64,000 nucleotides of DNA, from contig OZ231127.1 of assembly GCA_965153355.1 (NCBI GenBank), forward strand, positions 78,678,001 through 78,742,000. Direction: 5' to 3'. Positions 22,688-34,642 of this stretch are shown in pieces. The first letter of the stretch is position 1. Every line of letters starts with the position of its first letter. Source of the DNA: Flaccisagitta enflata (lineage: Eukaryota; Chaetognatha; Sagittoidea; Aphragmophora). Both the position numbers and the translations under genes were made by a program. The notes under the pieces were generated by a model that was given only the letters and a program-made list of their open reading frames with translations, searched no databases and was not told the origin of the DNA.

Positions 22688-22831
22688 CATTCAGGCAGAC
22701 AGACATTCTGATAGATTGACAGACTGACAGACTGATAGACGGACGAGAGAAGACAGCGATAGACACACACAGACAGATAGACAGACAAGTAGACAAAAAA
22801 AAGATGGACTGATGAAGGCAGAGAGAGAGAA

Positions 22832-22915
<84 letters not shown>

Positions 22916-22930
22916 AGAGACAGACACACA

Positions 22931-23006
<76 letters not shown>

Positions 23007-23010
23007 TACA
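22600..23010. repeat. Two successive (AG)n(AC)n compound microsatellites
   Basis: (GA)n at 22600-22645 passes into (CA)n at 22645-22681, and (GA)n at 22820-22915 passes into (CA)n at 22925-23005. Imperfect GACA spacers lie between them. Confidence 0.97.
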
Positions 23011-23152
23011 CACACAAATACACACATTTGTTTTGCTTAATTTGGATTATGATTACATTAATTCAGAGAGTTTGGGGTTGACTCAGAGTAACTTGATGGA
23101 TTTGTGTCTGTTGAGCCGCTCTGTGGTAGGGGTTGAGCTGAATTTTGATAAT

Positions 23153-23222
23153 TCTAAGGATAGTTGTGAGGGGTCCGGATGAAACACCAGTTAGAGCTCC
23201 CAAGGCTCTTGTCCTTATTCTA
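23153..23222 (-). repeat. Dispersed repeat D, copy 1
   Basis: On the minus strand it reads AGAGCCTTGGGAGCTCTAAC, then TGGTGTTTCATCCGGACCCC and TCACAACTATCCTTAG. The same sequence occurs on the plus strand at 44588-44660. Both copies can be read as ALTGVSSGP(L/I)TTIL. The nature of the parent element is unknown. Confidence 0.65.
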
Positions 23223-23252
23223 GAATTTTTGTTGTAAAGTAATGTTGTCCAA

Positions 23253-23256
<4 letters not shown>

Positions 23257-23347
<91 letters not shown>

Positions 23348-23422
23348 ATAGAAATATGGACAGAATTTCAGACAGACATTTAGGTATTAAGACAAACTGA
23401 CATACAGACAAACTGACTGACT

Positions 23423-23452
<30 letters not shown>
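23257..23452. repeat. (CA)n then (GA)n microsatellites
   Basis: (CA)n at 23257-23342 and a shorter (GA)n at 23424-23452. Confidence 0.96.
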
Positions 23453-23455
<3 letters not shown>

Positions 23456-23554
23456 TTCCTCCAATGGATTTCTGCATCTTTCTTTGTCTAAACACGCAAC
23501 ATATCGAATTGTTGATTCCATTCAATATGGAATTGTTCTCGACAAACAATTATC

Positions 23555-23790
23555 AATCTAAGAGACTGGAGAACATCCAGGATGATCCAGCCTCCCCCTT
23601 TGTTCCCTCTTCGGGGGATGCCCCATGAGACACGAATGGGGGAGAAGAGCTGAGGAGGGGAGGAGGAAGAGAGGGAGGATGAGGAGGAGGATGAGGAGGA
23701 GATGGAGGTAGAAACGGAAGTGGTGTATTTGAGGATGAGGGCATTCCTCATCTGGCATGAGGACGGTGACCTGATGATGAGGAATCCTAT
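23555..23790 (-). other. GC-richer proline/serine-encoding stretch, possible exon
   Basis: On the minus strand a CATCATCAG acceptor-like site precedes GTCACCG. A 63-residue frame (MPSSSNTPLP... ending SSWMFSSLLD) opens with a stop just upstream and terminates at 23553. Most of it is CCT/CTC low complexity (proline runs), so coding is doubtful. The base composition differs from its AT-rich surroundings. I recognise no domain. Confidence 0.2.
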
Positions 23791-24479
23791 TGTTTGATTT
23801 ACCGTCCGTACCAAAATGACCAATTGGGGAAGAAAAATGCGTTTCACATGACATTACTCTACGCCTAGCTTTTTCCTGATCTAGAAAGGACTGATTCTTT
23901 GGGAAAAGCTGATTTCTAACCTTTTCCTATTATTTTTCCTAAGTGATTAGCAAACAAAGTAAATACATCTATCTTTGGAACTGCTGCAGAAAGTGATTGA
24001 CCTGGTTGCCTGGTCAAAGTCTGACCCAGAAACTACAGATTCTTAATGACAAACAAAAAAAAGAAGGAAAATATGCCTCCTTCAGAAACTAGTCAACATG
24101 CTTCATGTCTTTCTATCTATACCTGTATTTGTTCAATGTGAGTCTGAAATATGTAAAAAAATTGCTGTAAGTAGGGTGTAGGGATGGTGACCCCATCCAC
24201 ATCGTCCTTTTGGTCCTTCCAATAAATCCCATTTTCTCTCTCTGTCATGTTTTTAATCGAGGTAAACAGCAATGAAGATTTTGTTTATACGTCGGGATCG
24301 AATGGTTTCTATTCGGATGGTTAAAAGGTAAGAGAAGTCGGCGCATACCGTTTTCCCATATCTCAATAAAATGAATGATAATTCCTAAATGCTTTCTGCA
24401 AAGAAATGACCTTATTGGTCGGGCTGTCTGACCAAATATTCGTCCTTTAGTCCATCCATCCGTTTTACGTTTTCTTTTT

Positions 24480-24592
24480 GGCGTTTTTTAAGTTTTTAGA
24501 TTTGCCCCTGCCAAATAATTTTCTAGCGACCTCTCACGCCGCCTCAGACCACACAAACGTGAATGGAATAGCCGTGTATCTGACCTTGTTTC
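24480..24592 (+). mobile_element. Family B 3' part (diverged)
   Basis: TTTGGCGTTTTTTAAG, TGCCCCTGCC, and the terminal AATAGCCGTGTATCTGACCT TGTTT identify it. The hairpin end is absent. Confidence 0.55.
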
Positions 24593-24779
24593 TTAATCAT
24601 TCAGCTGAATATGTTAAAATGTGTCTGAAAGTGTAAGTGCCATTGATTAATTTGAATTCTAGACATACCTTCTATAATATCTGTGAGAACATAAGATACA
24701 TGTGCCTTTTAAACGGTTACCGTATTTCTTGTAATAATCGCCCCGGCTGCCTTTGAAATTGAATAAAAAAACATTGTTA

Positions 24780-25381
24780 CCGGGTCATCCAGCTGAGTTG
24801 TCGGATTCCGTTAATCTTAAACTCACAGATGCTAAAAGTCATGTATTTGAAATTGATCCAGTCTTGAAGAGTATACATTGACGTTTTTTGTGTCAAAATT
24901 TCATCCATTTCGGTCAAGTAGTTTGCCTTCCACATGGATTTGAACATAAAGCTTTTATTTCAGGAATGGGCAGATTTTCCAATAAATTTCAGGAATTGAG
25001 CAGGTTAACATCACAATATTTTTGAATCATCAATCCAAAAAAGGCTTGAATCAGTGCTGTTTTTGAAGTAGTTTAAAATGTTTTGCAGCTTATCTATCAT
25101 TTAAGATCAATCTTATCTCTATGGCATAAATATTTTTTGAAAAAATGAAAATGAAGGCAAACAGAATTCTTGATTTTTGATGGAAAATCTGTCAAATGTG
25201 AAAATACTCATGCCACTTCAAATTTATGTAAAAGACAAACTACTTGACCAAAATGGCTGAAATTTTTATACAAAAAATGTCAATCTATACTCTTCAAGAC
25301 TTGATTAATTTCAAATCCATGTCTCTTGGCATGAAGGAGTAAAAGCTTAACAGAATCCGACAACTCAGGTGGATGACCCTG
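24780..25381. mobile_element. 602-bp MITE with TA duplication
   Basis: TA flanks at 24778-24779 and 25382-25383. The ends are CCGGGTCATCCAGCTGAGTT GTCGGATT and, inverted, CAGGGTCATCCACCTGAGTT GTCGGATT. The arms are similar for about 150 bp, through TCTTGAAGAGTATA and GGTCAAGTAGTTTG. No coding sequence. It is likely moved by a Tc1/mariner-type transposase encoded elsewhere. Confidence 0.88.
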
Positions 25382-25875
25382 TATTTTCAACTTGCATTTA
25401 GCAACCCTTTTTACTCATAAATAGATAATTTTATGTAAAACTTAGTCTTTTTGATAAATCTTGTAATTCAGAGGAGATTAACACTGAAACAGAAATCACT
25501 TTGCTGCATTGCATACTAACACCCCTGACAAAATTAGGCGATATGGGGTAGAATTTCATCTAATTGAGCATGACAAGGTGATTTCAATACTACTACCTAG
25601 GAAAAGAGTCTTCATTCACTTGATGAGGATGTTCATTTACTAAATGAATATCAGGTGGGATGGGGTTTTCTCTTCTTCAATACCTCATCCGGTGTCCAGG
25701 CCTGAGCTATATAGCATTTTTGTCAACTATACAATACCAATACAATACTTTCAAGTATTGGTACAATACAATACCAATACAATACAATATTCATTAAAAT
25801 TATATACAATACATTATAATAGCATACAATACAATATAATATCTATATAACCATATATAGTTAGTTATAGTTTTC

Positions 25876-26026
25876 AGTCGCGGACACGCAACTCTACAAC
25901 TTGCCGTGTCGGTTGGTCCGTCGGTCGGTCCGTCCGTCCGTCACATTTTTAAATTCTGAGCGGTTTTTGCATTACTGCTCCTGCCCAACCGTCCGCGACT
26001 GGATTGCCGTGTATCCAGCCTTGTTT
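25876..26026 (+). mobile_element. Family B element nested in the hAT-like element
   Basis: Hairpin AGTCGCGGACACGCAACT (one stem mismatch), CTCTACAACTTGCCGTGTCG, TCCGTCGG units, ATTACTGCTCCTGCCCAACC, GTCCGCGACTGGATTGCCGT and the CAGCCTTGTTT end. Confidence 0.85.
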
Positions 26027-26154
26027 ATATACAGTATAGTTTTATCAATGGTATTAGATATTAGGTGGTAATATATAGTATTGTTTTTCTTTATTTTGTT
26101 TTGTTTGTTTGTTTCTTTCTTTCCTCATTATCTCTCTCTGCTTGTCTCTCTCCT

Positions 26155-26259
<105 letters not shown>

Positions 26260-27929
26260 CCTGTAGATTTTTAATCTTCTTCTTCTTTCTTCTCCTCATC
26301 TGTTTAGCTTCTAGCTACTGATTACTCTGATTGACTTATACTTCTTTTTTCTCTTTGTCTATATTCCCAACCCACATAAACTCTGATAAGTTTCTCTTCT
26401 TCCTCCTCTTCTTTTTATTTCTCACCCACTTTTTCTTTCAGCTAATCCTCCTCTTCTTCTCCTTTCATCTCTCACTTTTGGCACTTCTTTTGTTCTCCCT
26501 CCAACCTTTGAATGCTTTTCCTCTTCCTCTTCATCTGATTCAGTCTTTCTTTCATATATTCTACTCTCCTCAAATCAACTTTTTGTAATGCTATATAGTA
26601 TTGTATTGTATTGTATTGTATTGGAAAAATTACAAAATAAGCTTCATGTATTGGGGAAACCTAATACACAAGAATATTGTAAACCCAATACCAATACCCA
26701 ATACAATCGCTCAGGCCTGCCGGTGTCCCACCCTGGCTCTATGACTGCTTCCATTTGGTTCAGTGACTGTTTCCTGAGTTCTAAAATGAATTATGCCAAG
26801 ACATATCATCGCAGATTTTAGCGCAAGTTCTTTACAGCCATTTAGTTGATATCATTGATTCTTCCTGTTCCAGAGCCTTAATTCGAGGCAAAACGTTTTC
26901 AACTGAAGTGAAATCGGGACTTAATGGGACACTTTTTTGTTGGTTGATAAAAAAATCCAAAATGGTATACTACATCTACCAAAACGATGTCATGACTTGC
27001 GTGTTGATAAATGCATTTTCCAAAACAGATTCACCTCTAATACATTTTCAAAAAAAGGATAGTCATCTTCAAATCGCTCTTTTCTAAACGCTTTGAGCCT
27101 CAGGAATGGGATTAGTCTCAAATGGTAGAACTTTTGAAGTAGTTATTGAATCTCACCAATTTTTTCCTACTTATCATTACTATTAGTGTACTTATTACTT
27201 CCTATAGGTGAACGAAGACTCATTTCCTAGGTCGTACTGTGGGATATGTTTTTACAATCTGGGGTATATTCTGTCCAAGTGTAGCAAAAAATACCAAAAG
27301 AGACTTGGTTAAAAGACTATCAGAGTTGTTATATCGCCATTTTCTGAAAAGAGACAGTCCCACTTTGTCCATGCACGATTTTGCATGTTTCAAGGGCTGC
27401 CCTTGCCTATTCCTTGTCCCCGATCTGTCAAAATCATCCAAAGAATAAGTGTCCAGCTATCAATGACAAATAACTTTAGGTATAGACGTAAAAAAGGAGC
27501 TGTAAATAAGTGCCATCTTTGTTGTAAAAAAATTTCTGGAAAAATCAGTAACGATCGGATTTACCATTTCAGACTTTGACCTTTATCCCGCTCTGATGCT
27601 CAACAATGTCAAAGTATTATATTTTAACTATCTCCATGTTAAATCTTGAAAAAGCTGGGGTCATTTTTTTACATTTAATAGCATATGTTCCCGGTTTGCC
27701 TAATTTTGTCAGGGCCTCAGGGGTGATATTCTCATGTGGTTTTTGCCAAAAAAAAACTAAGCTCCAATCAATCGTATAGAATTTTTTCAAACAGAAAAAA
27801 TATTTTAGTCACAAGTTTGATCTCATATGAAAAGGGGGGCGGTGATTAGAAGGGGGGGGGGTCGATAGTTGCAAGAGATACGGTCTGCCTTAAAAGCGTG
27901 TGCGTTTTAGCGAGATTCAACCGCAGATA

Positions 27930-28159
27930 GGGCGTGTTTCTAGTGGAACGCGTTTACAGCATGAACACATATTCAATAATTTCAACCGTACAACGAGGGA
28001 GTAAGCGAAGTGAGTGAGCGAGCCTGTCAACGGAGCGAGCAAGCGAAGCGAGGGTTGCGAAGTGGAGCGCTGCAGAGCAAGTGAGCGGTGCGAGCGAACG
28101 AACGCAGCGAGCGACCGAGTGGCCCTTAAAAACCGCGATTGTCTGGACTAGAAGCAGGC
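27930..28159 (-). mobile_element. Family C element (GAGTGAGCGAAG), copy 1
   Basis: The termini GGGCGTGTTTCTAGT (27930) and ACTAGAAGCAGGC (28147-28159) are imperfect inverted repeats. The inside is a string of degenerate 7-9-bp GAGCGAAGC/GTGAGCGAG units, unusually GC-rich for this window. The copy at 31176-31415 is in the opposite orientation. Confidence 0.75.
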
Positions 28160-28495
28160 ATATAGAGACCTGAATTTCGTCCAGAGCGTAAGGCAAGGTG
28201 ACCGTAACCTGTTTCTCATTTTTTCCCTCATTTTATCGGACGCGAGTCGCGCGATCTTCGTTCATGAATTTCACGGAAGGTGAAATTTGAAACGGGGAAA
28301 AATGAAATAAAAAAGGTTCTTTTTAGATGCTTCCTCGCATCTATAATCAAAATATCACGCCCATCGGTCGGGCCGTTTGTCTGACTGACAATCTGTATGT
28401 CAGTCAGTCTGTCTGTCTGTCTGCAGGTCTATCCATCAAACTCCATTTCATCTGAAAAGCGGGCTTTTCAAAGTTTTTTTTTTTCACTTCATCAT

Positions 28496-28655
28496 TTATG
28501 GAATCTTTCGTTCATTCATTCTTTCATTCATTCATTCGTTCTTTCATTCATTCATTCATTCATTCATTTATTCATTCATTCATTCATTCATTCATTCATT
28601 CATTCATTCATTCATTCATTCATTCATTCATTCATTCATTCGTTTATTCTTTCAG
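28496..28655. repeat. (CATT)n microsatellite
   Basis: CATT tetranucleotide array with a few CGTT and CTTT variants. The preceding 28400-28425 has a short (TCTG)n. Confidence 0.97.
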
Positions 28656-28710
28656 GAAATTTATTCAGGAAATTCATTCATAAAGGACACATTAGTGGCC
28701 TATCATATCT

Positions 28711-28932
28711 TTTTTAGTTGCGGACACGCAACTCTATAAGAGGCTTTGTCCGTCCGTCCGTCCGTTGGTCCGTCCGTTGGAAGCGGTCATCGAGTTGAAA
28801 AGTGGGGAAACAAGCGCTTTTGATACCTTTTGTGTATGTTTGAGTGTTGGGGGTCGGTTGGGGTGTGGATGGGGGTTGGATGCCCCTGCCCACCCGTCCG
28901 CAACGATATTGTGACCCTGCGTCACTTGTTTT
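28711..28932 (+). mobile_element. Family B2 element, complete copy
   Basis: Hairpin AGTTGCG-GACA-CGCAACT, TATAAGAGGCTTTG, CCGTCCGT units, GAGTTGAAAAGTGGGGAAAC, the B2-specific GGGGTGTGGATGGGGGTTGG box, CCCCTGCCCACCCGTCCGCA and the TGACCCTGCGTCACTTGTTT end. Confidence 0.85.
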
Positions 28933-29139
28933 CCGTAAGCAGAGATTTCGTGAATCTTGGGATTGTTGTATAATTCCTTCTTCGTATCGGAGCGGAAAGG
29001 TTTTCCATCCCTTTAAAACAGAGATCTAAAAAAAAGATTTTCTTCTTTAGTTTTTTTTCAAACTTTAATTGCGTTAGGTGGATAATTACACGAAGCGCAG
29101 TGAAACTGATTTGAATTTTCAGGTGAAAAAATTACATGG

Positions 29140-29141
<2 letters not shown>

Positions 29142-29176
<35 letters not shown>

Positions 29177-29204
29177 AGAGACGGAGTGAAAAAAACGCAA
29201 AACA

Positions 29205-29294
<90 letters not shown>
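29142..29294. repeat. (AG)n(AC)n compound microsatellite
   Basis: (GA)n at 29142-29171, a 35-bp spacer, then (CA)n at 29206-29294. It has the same order as other compound arrays in this window. Confidence 0.96.
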
Positions 29295-29295
<1 letters not shown>

Positions 29296-29667
29296 TCGCA
29301 TGAGTTGTCATAAAAAATAGAGAAAGAAAATGAGGCTTTGTTTTGAAAGCTAAGAACAATGAAAAAATGATCTATTAAGTGATTTTTTTTCTCAGCCGCG
29401 TCAATATGGTTTTCTTCTTCATTTTCTTCAAACTTTTTTTTCTATCATTACATCACTTAATATCGCGGCATTCATTTCAAAGGAAAAATGTTATTGTCAT
29501 ATTTCAGATATCAGATTCCAAAAAAAAGCGTGAAAACCGAAACAATTGACAGATTTTGCGTGAATCAGTGATTGAAAAGTGTCGCCAAATTTCAAAAGAG
29601 ATGAAAAGAATTTTATTGATAATACGGCGATTAAATCTTTTCTTGTCCTTCTCATTTTTTCTTGAAA

Positions 29668-29992
29668 ATCCCTTTTTTCTTTTTCTTTTTCTTTTTCTTT
29701 TTCTTTTTCTTTTTCTTTTTCTTTTTCTTTTTCTTTTACTTTTTCTTTTTTCATTTTCTTTTTATTCTTCTTCTTCGTCTCCTTCTTCTTCTTCTTCTTC
29801 TTCTTCGTCTTCGTCCTCTTCTTCTTCTTCTTCTTCTTCTTCTTCTTCTTCTTCTTCTTCTTCTTCTTCTTTTTCTTCTTCTTCTTCTTCTTCTTCTTCT
29901 TCTTCTTCTTCTTCTTCTTCTTCTTCTTCTTCTTCTTCTTCTTCTTCTTCTTCTTCTTCTCTCCTCTCTTCTTCCTCATCATCTTCGTCTTC
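29668..29992. repeat. (CTTTTT)n then (CTT)n polypyrimidine tract
   Basis: Over 300 bp of pure pyrimidine: hexamer CTTTTT to 29745, then CTT trinucleotide with rare CGT/CCT variants. The long lysine, glutamate, serine and leucine frames are artefacts. Confidence 0.97.
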
Positions 29993-30331
29993 TTCTTTCT
30001 TCTTTTTTCTTATCCTTCTCTTATTTTTCAACATCGTCTTCACTTGTGTTTTATTCGCTTCGTCGCGCAGCTTCAAAGCACATATTTTGGGTAGTTGCAC
30101 ACATATGAAGATTTTAATCCACTTTGCACTTTATTTTTTGAAGCGCAGATGCGCAAGATATGGTCGCTGTGGGCTACAGTATAGCGATGCTTTAGCGTAT
30201 CGATATTGTAGGAATTTTCACTGAAATAAAAAATAATGAAAAAGATTTGTCCATTCTTTCCTCAAAGAGAGTCCATGCAAAACTACAAAGGGTGGAGTCA
30301 AGTGGGTTTTTCTCGCTTTCTTTTCTTCAAG

Positions 30332-30441
30332 GACGAATGATGTTGCGGGGGTTCGAAGCGGTTTTGAGGGCCTCTCTTTTGATACATATTTTCCCGGATG
30401 AGCTCCCCGCTGTCATGTTGGCCCACGGACTTAAGCGTTAA
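30332..30441 (+). CDS. Candidate terminal coding exon, unrecognised
   Basis: A good 3' splice site (TCTCGCTTTCTTTTCTTCAAG) is followed by 36 codons ending in TAA at 30441. The peptide contains RMMLRGFEAVLRASLL and ends FPDELPAVMLAHGLKR. The composition looks like real protein (no low complexity, GC-richer third positions), and the exon would start in phase 1. I do not recognise the family, find no upstream exon, and see no AATAAA shortly downstream, so a chance frame remains possible. Confidence 0.35.
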
Positions 30442-31175
30442 GGATGAAATCCTCTTTGTTTAGACTTCGGGGCTTGGTTTCTCGGCTTTCTATTGTTTAA
30501 TTGAATTTAGAATCTCGTTGCAGCGACTAAAAAAACTTTTTTATTTTCATCTATCTTTGTCATTGCCGCAAATCACATCGGCCACTTCTCTTCTCGTTGT
30601 TACTGTCTCTACCGGCACCGGCCATATTGTGCCCTCCCAACCCATTTAGATTGATTACCCGCACCGGGTCTGCCAGGATAATCCCTGTTTTATCATTTTG
30701 TGAATTGTGCCAAAGGATAGAAATAGTTTTATTAAGCAAGAATATATTTTTTTAAAAGATTATTTAACCTGCATCGAAAGTGGGGGGACAACATCATTAA
30801 GCATAAAAATGTTTTTTTATTCCTTATAATTCAAATTATAAAAATGATAGAAAGAAATAATTCTTAGCCAGCCAGTTAATGTTGAGTAAAAGAATTGGCT
30901 CTCGATCCTGATGTTCCGCCTTCATTGTTTGTGATTTACTCGGTGCCAAAATATTGAAGTAATATCTGATATGCGACATTTCAAACATCAAGAACCATCG
31001 TAGCATGTAATGTTATTTAAAAGATTTAGTAACTCCACATGTTCAATTCATGGAGACTGAATACATCGCTTGAATGCGTGTGTGGTCCTCCAGAAAAATC
31101 CATAACAGTCATCTGGATCATCTCATTCTTTCTGTTTCTGTCAAGGCCAGTTTGCGCATGAAAATCATTTCTTAG

Positions 31176-31415
31176 GGGGCGTTTCTAGTCAAAGACGATC
31201 GCGTTTTGAACGGGCCACTCGGTCGTTCGCTACGTTCGTTCGCTCGCACCGCTCACTCCGCTCACTCGCTCCGCAGCGCTCGCTCCGTTCAGGGGCTCGC
31301 TCACTCACTTCGCTCACTTCCTCGTGGGACGGTTGAAATTTGTGAATATGTGTTCACGCTGTTATCGCGTTTCACGGGAACAAACGCGTTTTTGGCGCTC
31401 ACTAGAAACACGCCC
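31176..31415 (+). mobile_element. Family C element (GAGTGAGCGAAG), copy 2
   Basis: The best-preserved copy: GGGGCGTTTCTAGTC at the left and ACTAGAAACACGCCC at the right are inverted repeats. The interior contains GGCCACTCGGTCG and degenerate CGCTCACTCCGCTCAC units. TTAG occurs just outside or overlapping both ends. About 240 bp, non-coding. Confidence 0.8.
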
Positions 31416-31727
31416 TTAGCCTATATTCAAAATAAGACCATCGCGTCTTTGTTTTGTTCTCCCATCTAAAAACAGTAAAAACAAAGAAAAGGAAAGGCCT
31501 TGGAAGAGACTTGACGCCCTTCGCCCTTCACAAAGCCTCTCTTCGGCCCATAAAAAGGGTTTGAAAAAAGAAGAAGTAAATCCCGTTTATATTTTTAATG
31601 AGGCTCAAAAATCAAAACCATATTTGTAAATTTGGGCCTCAGGGTGAATAGAAAGAAAAAAAAGACTCCCTTGGCGGTCAGAGATTAACAAAGAAATACT
31701 GGGAAAATATAAACGACTGCAAAAGGG

Positions 31728-31728
<1 letters not shown>

Positions 31729-31762
<34 letters not shown>
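31729..31762. repeat. (GA)n microsatellite
   Basis: Short perfect GA array. Confidence 0.95.
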
Positions 31763-31765
<3 letters not shown>

Positions 31766-31923
31766 TGTTGTACAAATAGGCCTCAACGTGTGTGGTTTGA
31801 GTGGGGAAGATGGGGGTACGTGGCGGGGTGGTTGGGGCAAGGAAGTGAAAGAGAGTTAGAGATACAAATGGGAGGAAAGCCTCCATCCCTCACTTCATCT
31901 CGAGATTCGTGCATTCGACCGCC

Positions 31924-32567
31924 TGTACACGAATCAATCCAATCATTTTAAGTTGGAAATAACCAAGTCCAAGGACCACACAGAATCACCTGTCTGTCCT
32001 AAATGACAAACAATTCGAGGGAAAAAAAGTGCCGCTGCTCACCCTGAAAAACACTGTACACGAGTCAATCCAATCATTTTAAGTTGGAATTAACAAAGTC
32101 CAGGGACCACACAGAATCACCTGTCTGTCTTAAATGACAAACAATTCGAGGGAAAAGAAATGCCGCTGCTCACCCTGAAAAACACTGTACACGAGTCAAT
32201 CAAAGCATTTCAAGTTGGAAATAGTCAAGTCTAAGGACCACACAGAATCACCTGACTGTCCTAAATGACAAACAATTCGAGTGAAAAGAAATCTGCTGCT
32301 CACCCTGAAAAACACTGTACACGAGTCAATCGAATCATTTCAAGTTGAAAATGACAAAGTCCAAGGACCACACAGAATCACCTGTCCGTCCTAAATGACA
32401 AACAATTCGAGGGAAAAGAAATGCCGCTGCTCACCCTGAAAAACACTGTACACGAGTCAATCCAATCATTTTAAGTTGGAATTAACAAAGTCCAGGGACC
32501 ACAACGAATCACCTGTCTGTCCTAAATGACAAACAATTCGAGTGAAAAGAAATGCCGCTACTCACCG
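31924..32567. repeat. 131-bp satellite, five tandem copies
   Basis: TGTACACGAGTCAATCCAAT starts copies at 31924, 32055, 32186, 32316 and 32447, giving a period of 130-131 bp. Each copy contains TTAAGTTGGAA, GGACCACACAGAATCACCTG, AAATGACAAACAATTCGAG and CCGCTGCTCACCCTGAAAAA. Copies differ by scattered substitutions. There is no sustained reading frame. Confidence 0.95.
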
Positions 32568-33027
32568 TAAACCAAAAAAACAAAGGATATATCAAGCTCG
32601 CATGTCGTACTTCAAAGACTTCTTTCTTGACACACGCACCGCTTTCATTATGATGCTTTTTGGGACGGTTATTTGGAAAAAAGTCGAGATTCGAAGATTC
32701 GAAGACTTTTTGATTTCCGCGAAGAAAAGTTGTTTTCCCTTTTTTACATGAAGCGTTTGGGAAAGTTGGTAACCTTTTGGGCCCGAATGGTACTACGCAT
32801 GAAATTAATAGCTAAGAAAGAGCTAATTCTCCTCTTTCAGATGACGCCAAGCAGAATTCTCCGCGTTCAATAGTTTTGGAGCTATGATTTTTTGAATCTT
32901 TTTTTTATTTTTCCGCTTTTTTCGCGTTTTCCCGAAGAACGAGGAATTGAGTTAGTTGAAGTCTATTTGAACTTTGAAATGTCCCAGGTGGTAATTGTGC
33001 ATCCTGGCAGTCTTTCTCTCATTTCAA

Positions 33028-33315
33028 CTACGGACTCTATGAGAGGCTTTGTCTGTCAGTCCATCGATCGGTCTGTTAGTCTGTCTGTCCGTCCGAGTTG
33101 AAAAGTTGAAAAACAAGCAGTCAAGATGCTTGTGTGTGGGGGTTGGGGTGTGGATTGGGGTTGGATGCCCCTGTCCGCAACAATATTGTAACCCCGTGTT
33201 ACATGTTTTTCTCTGTTTCTCTCTCTGTCTCTCTCTCCCCCTCTGTGTCTCTCTCCCCCTCTTTCTGTCTGTCTGTCTGTCTGTTTCTCTCTATCTCTCT
33301 CTCTTCCTCTCAGCA
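33028..33315 (+). mobile_element. Family B2 element followed by CT-rich tract
   Basis: The 5' hairpin is damaged (CAACTACGGACTCTATGAGA). It is followed by GGCTTTGTC, CTGTC units, GAGTTGAAAAGTTGAAAAAC, GGGGTGTGGATTGGGGTTGG and the CCGTGTTACATGTTTTT end at 33211. An imperfect CT/CTGT tract continues to 33312. Confidence 0.75.
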
Positions 33316-33626
33316 TTTACGACTTTTTTCCTACGGCGATTAGCCGCCTTTATTGGTAATGAATTAAAGATGAAATGTATCAGGTAGCATTGATTCCCTC
33401 CCCCTCATTCGTATTAAAGGCCATTTAAGCCCTAAGTAAAAGCCTCACCAACTACTTGTACCAAGTGATTCCCTTTAGAAAGCAATTTCGATGAAACCGT
33501 TTTGTTTTCTTTATTACAAGTAATCATTATGGCACGTAATAGAAAATCAAAATATGATAAAAAAAGAATTAGGAAATCAATGGGTAACTCTCAGTGGCTT
33601 GTTTTCTTTTCGTTTCCTTCTTTCTG

Positions 33627-34642
33627 CAGGCCTGTATATAGTTGCATATCCCCCCCCTGCCGGGGGGGGGGGGAATGAAATCAAAGGATTTGAAAATGGG
33701 GAAGGAAATCGAAAAGGATGAAAAATGAAAAAATGGAAAATATGAAATATTTTACACTTTTGGCAGTACTAAAATGTAATATTCAGGTACTACAACACTA
33801 TTCTACGCTATTCAAACCAATACACCGTCTTTAAATCGAATTGACTTATGTTAAACCTTTATAAATCCTAAACTAATTGGCAAAAAGTCTTCAAATTTTC
33901 AGAGAATGTTGGTAATATACTACGGTTTTGTTAAGCAAAACTTCAATTTTTGGCTATGGGAAGGTGAGGATCAGCTAATCATTGAAAAAAGTGGATTTTT
34001 AGGGGCAAAATCACTTATTTCATAGGGTTTTTAGAAAGAAGTTGTTATCATAAACTTACCATTTCAAAATACATTGAGCTGGAACCCTGAGACTGGTTTC
34101 AAATGAATAAAAAAAAGATATTTTTTAGTTTTGGCAAATTTTTTGACCATTTTTTTACATTTATGAAGATTTTGATCAATTTTACAGAATTTGAAGGCTG
34201 TTTGACAGCAGAATTTTTTCTCAAATCAATGGTAACCTCTTGAAATATCCAAATTTTCTGAAATTTTTTGAGAGAACTGAAATCTATGATATATTGTCTG
34301 CCATTTGAGACCTTCCCCGGGGCTATAGCTTTTTTTCTTTAGAAATAGCGTGCAAATAAAGAAAGCTTCTTTGCGGAAGGAAATATGGAAGAATTGTTGC
34401 TGCTTCAAAAGTGAATTCTATTTGATGTTTTGCCAATCCTCAACTATCTAAAACCCCAATTTGAGGTTTTGTATAACAAAACCGTAGTATGTTACCAACA
34501 TTCTCTGAAAATTTGAAGACTTTTTGTTAAGTAGTTTAGGATTTATAAAGGTTTAACAAAAGTCAATCCGATTTAAAGACGGTGTATACAAGGATCAGGG
34601 GGGGGGAAGAAATCAAAGGTCGTGCAACTATATACACCCCTG
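33627..34642. mobile_element. hAT-like foldback element, 8-bp near-perfect duplication
   Basis: The ends CAGGCCTGTATATAGTTGCA and, inverted, CAGGGGTGTATATAGTTGCA are flanked by TCTTTCTG (33619-33626) and TCTTCCTG (34643-34650), a 7/8 match. Inner arms (33823-33960 against 34432-34590) are a second long inverted repeat containing ACCGTCTTTAAATCG and AATACTACGGTTTTGTT-like blocks, so the whole 1 kb can fold back. It has poly-G tracts near both ends and is non-coding. Confidence 0.82.

Noticed and set aside
27220-27450. Two opposing frames of about 70 codons as transposase remnants of the 3.2-kb element
   Set aside because: No recognisable catalytic or DNA-binding motif in either.
29497-30224. 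Poly-lysine, poly-glutamate and poly-serine frames
   Set aside because: Direct consequence of (CTT)n and (CTTTTT)n repeats.
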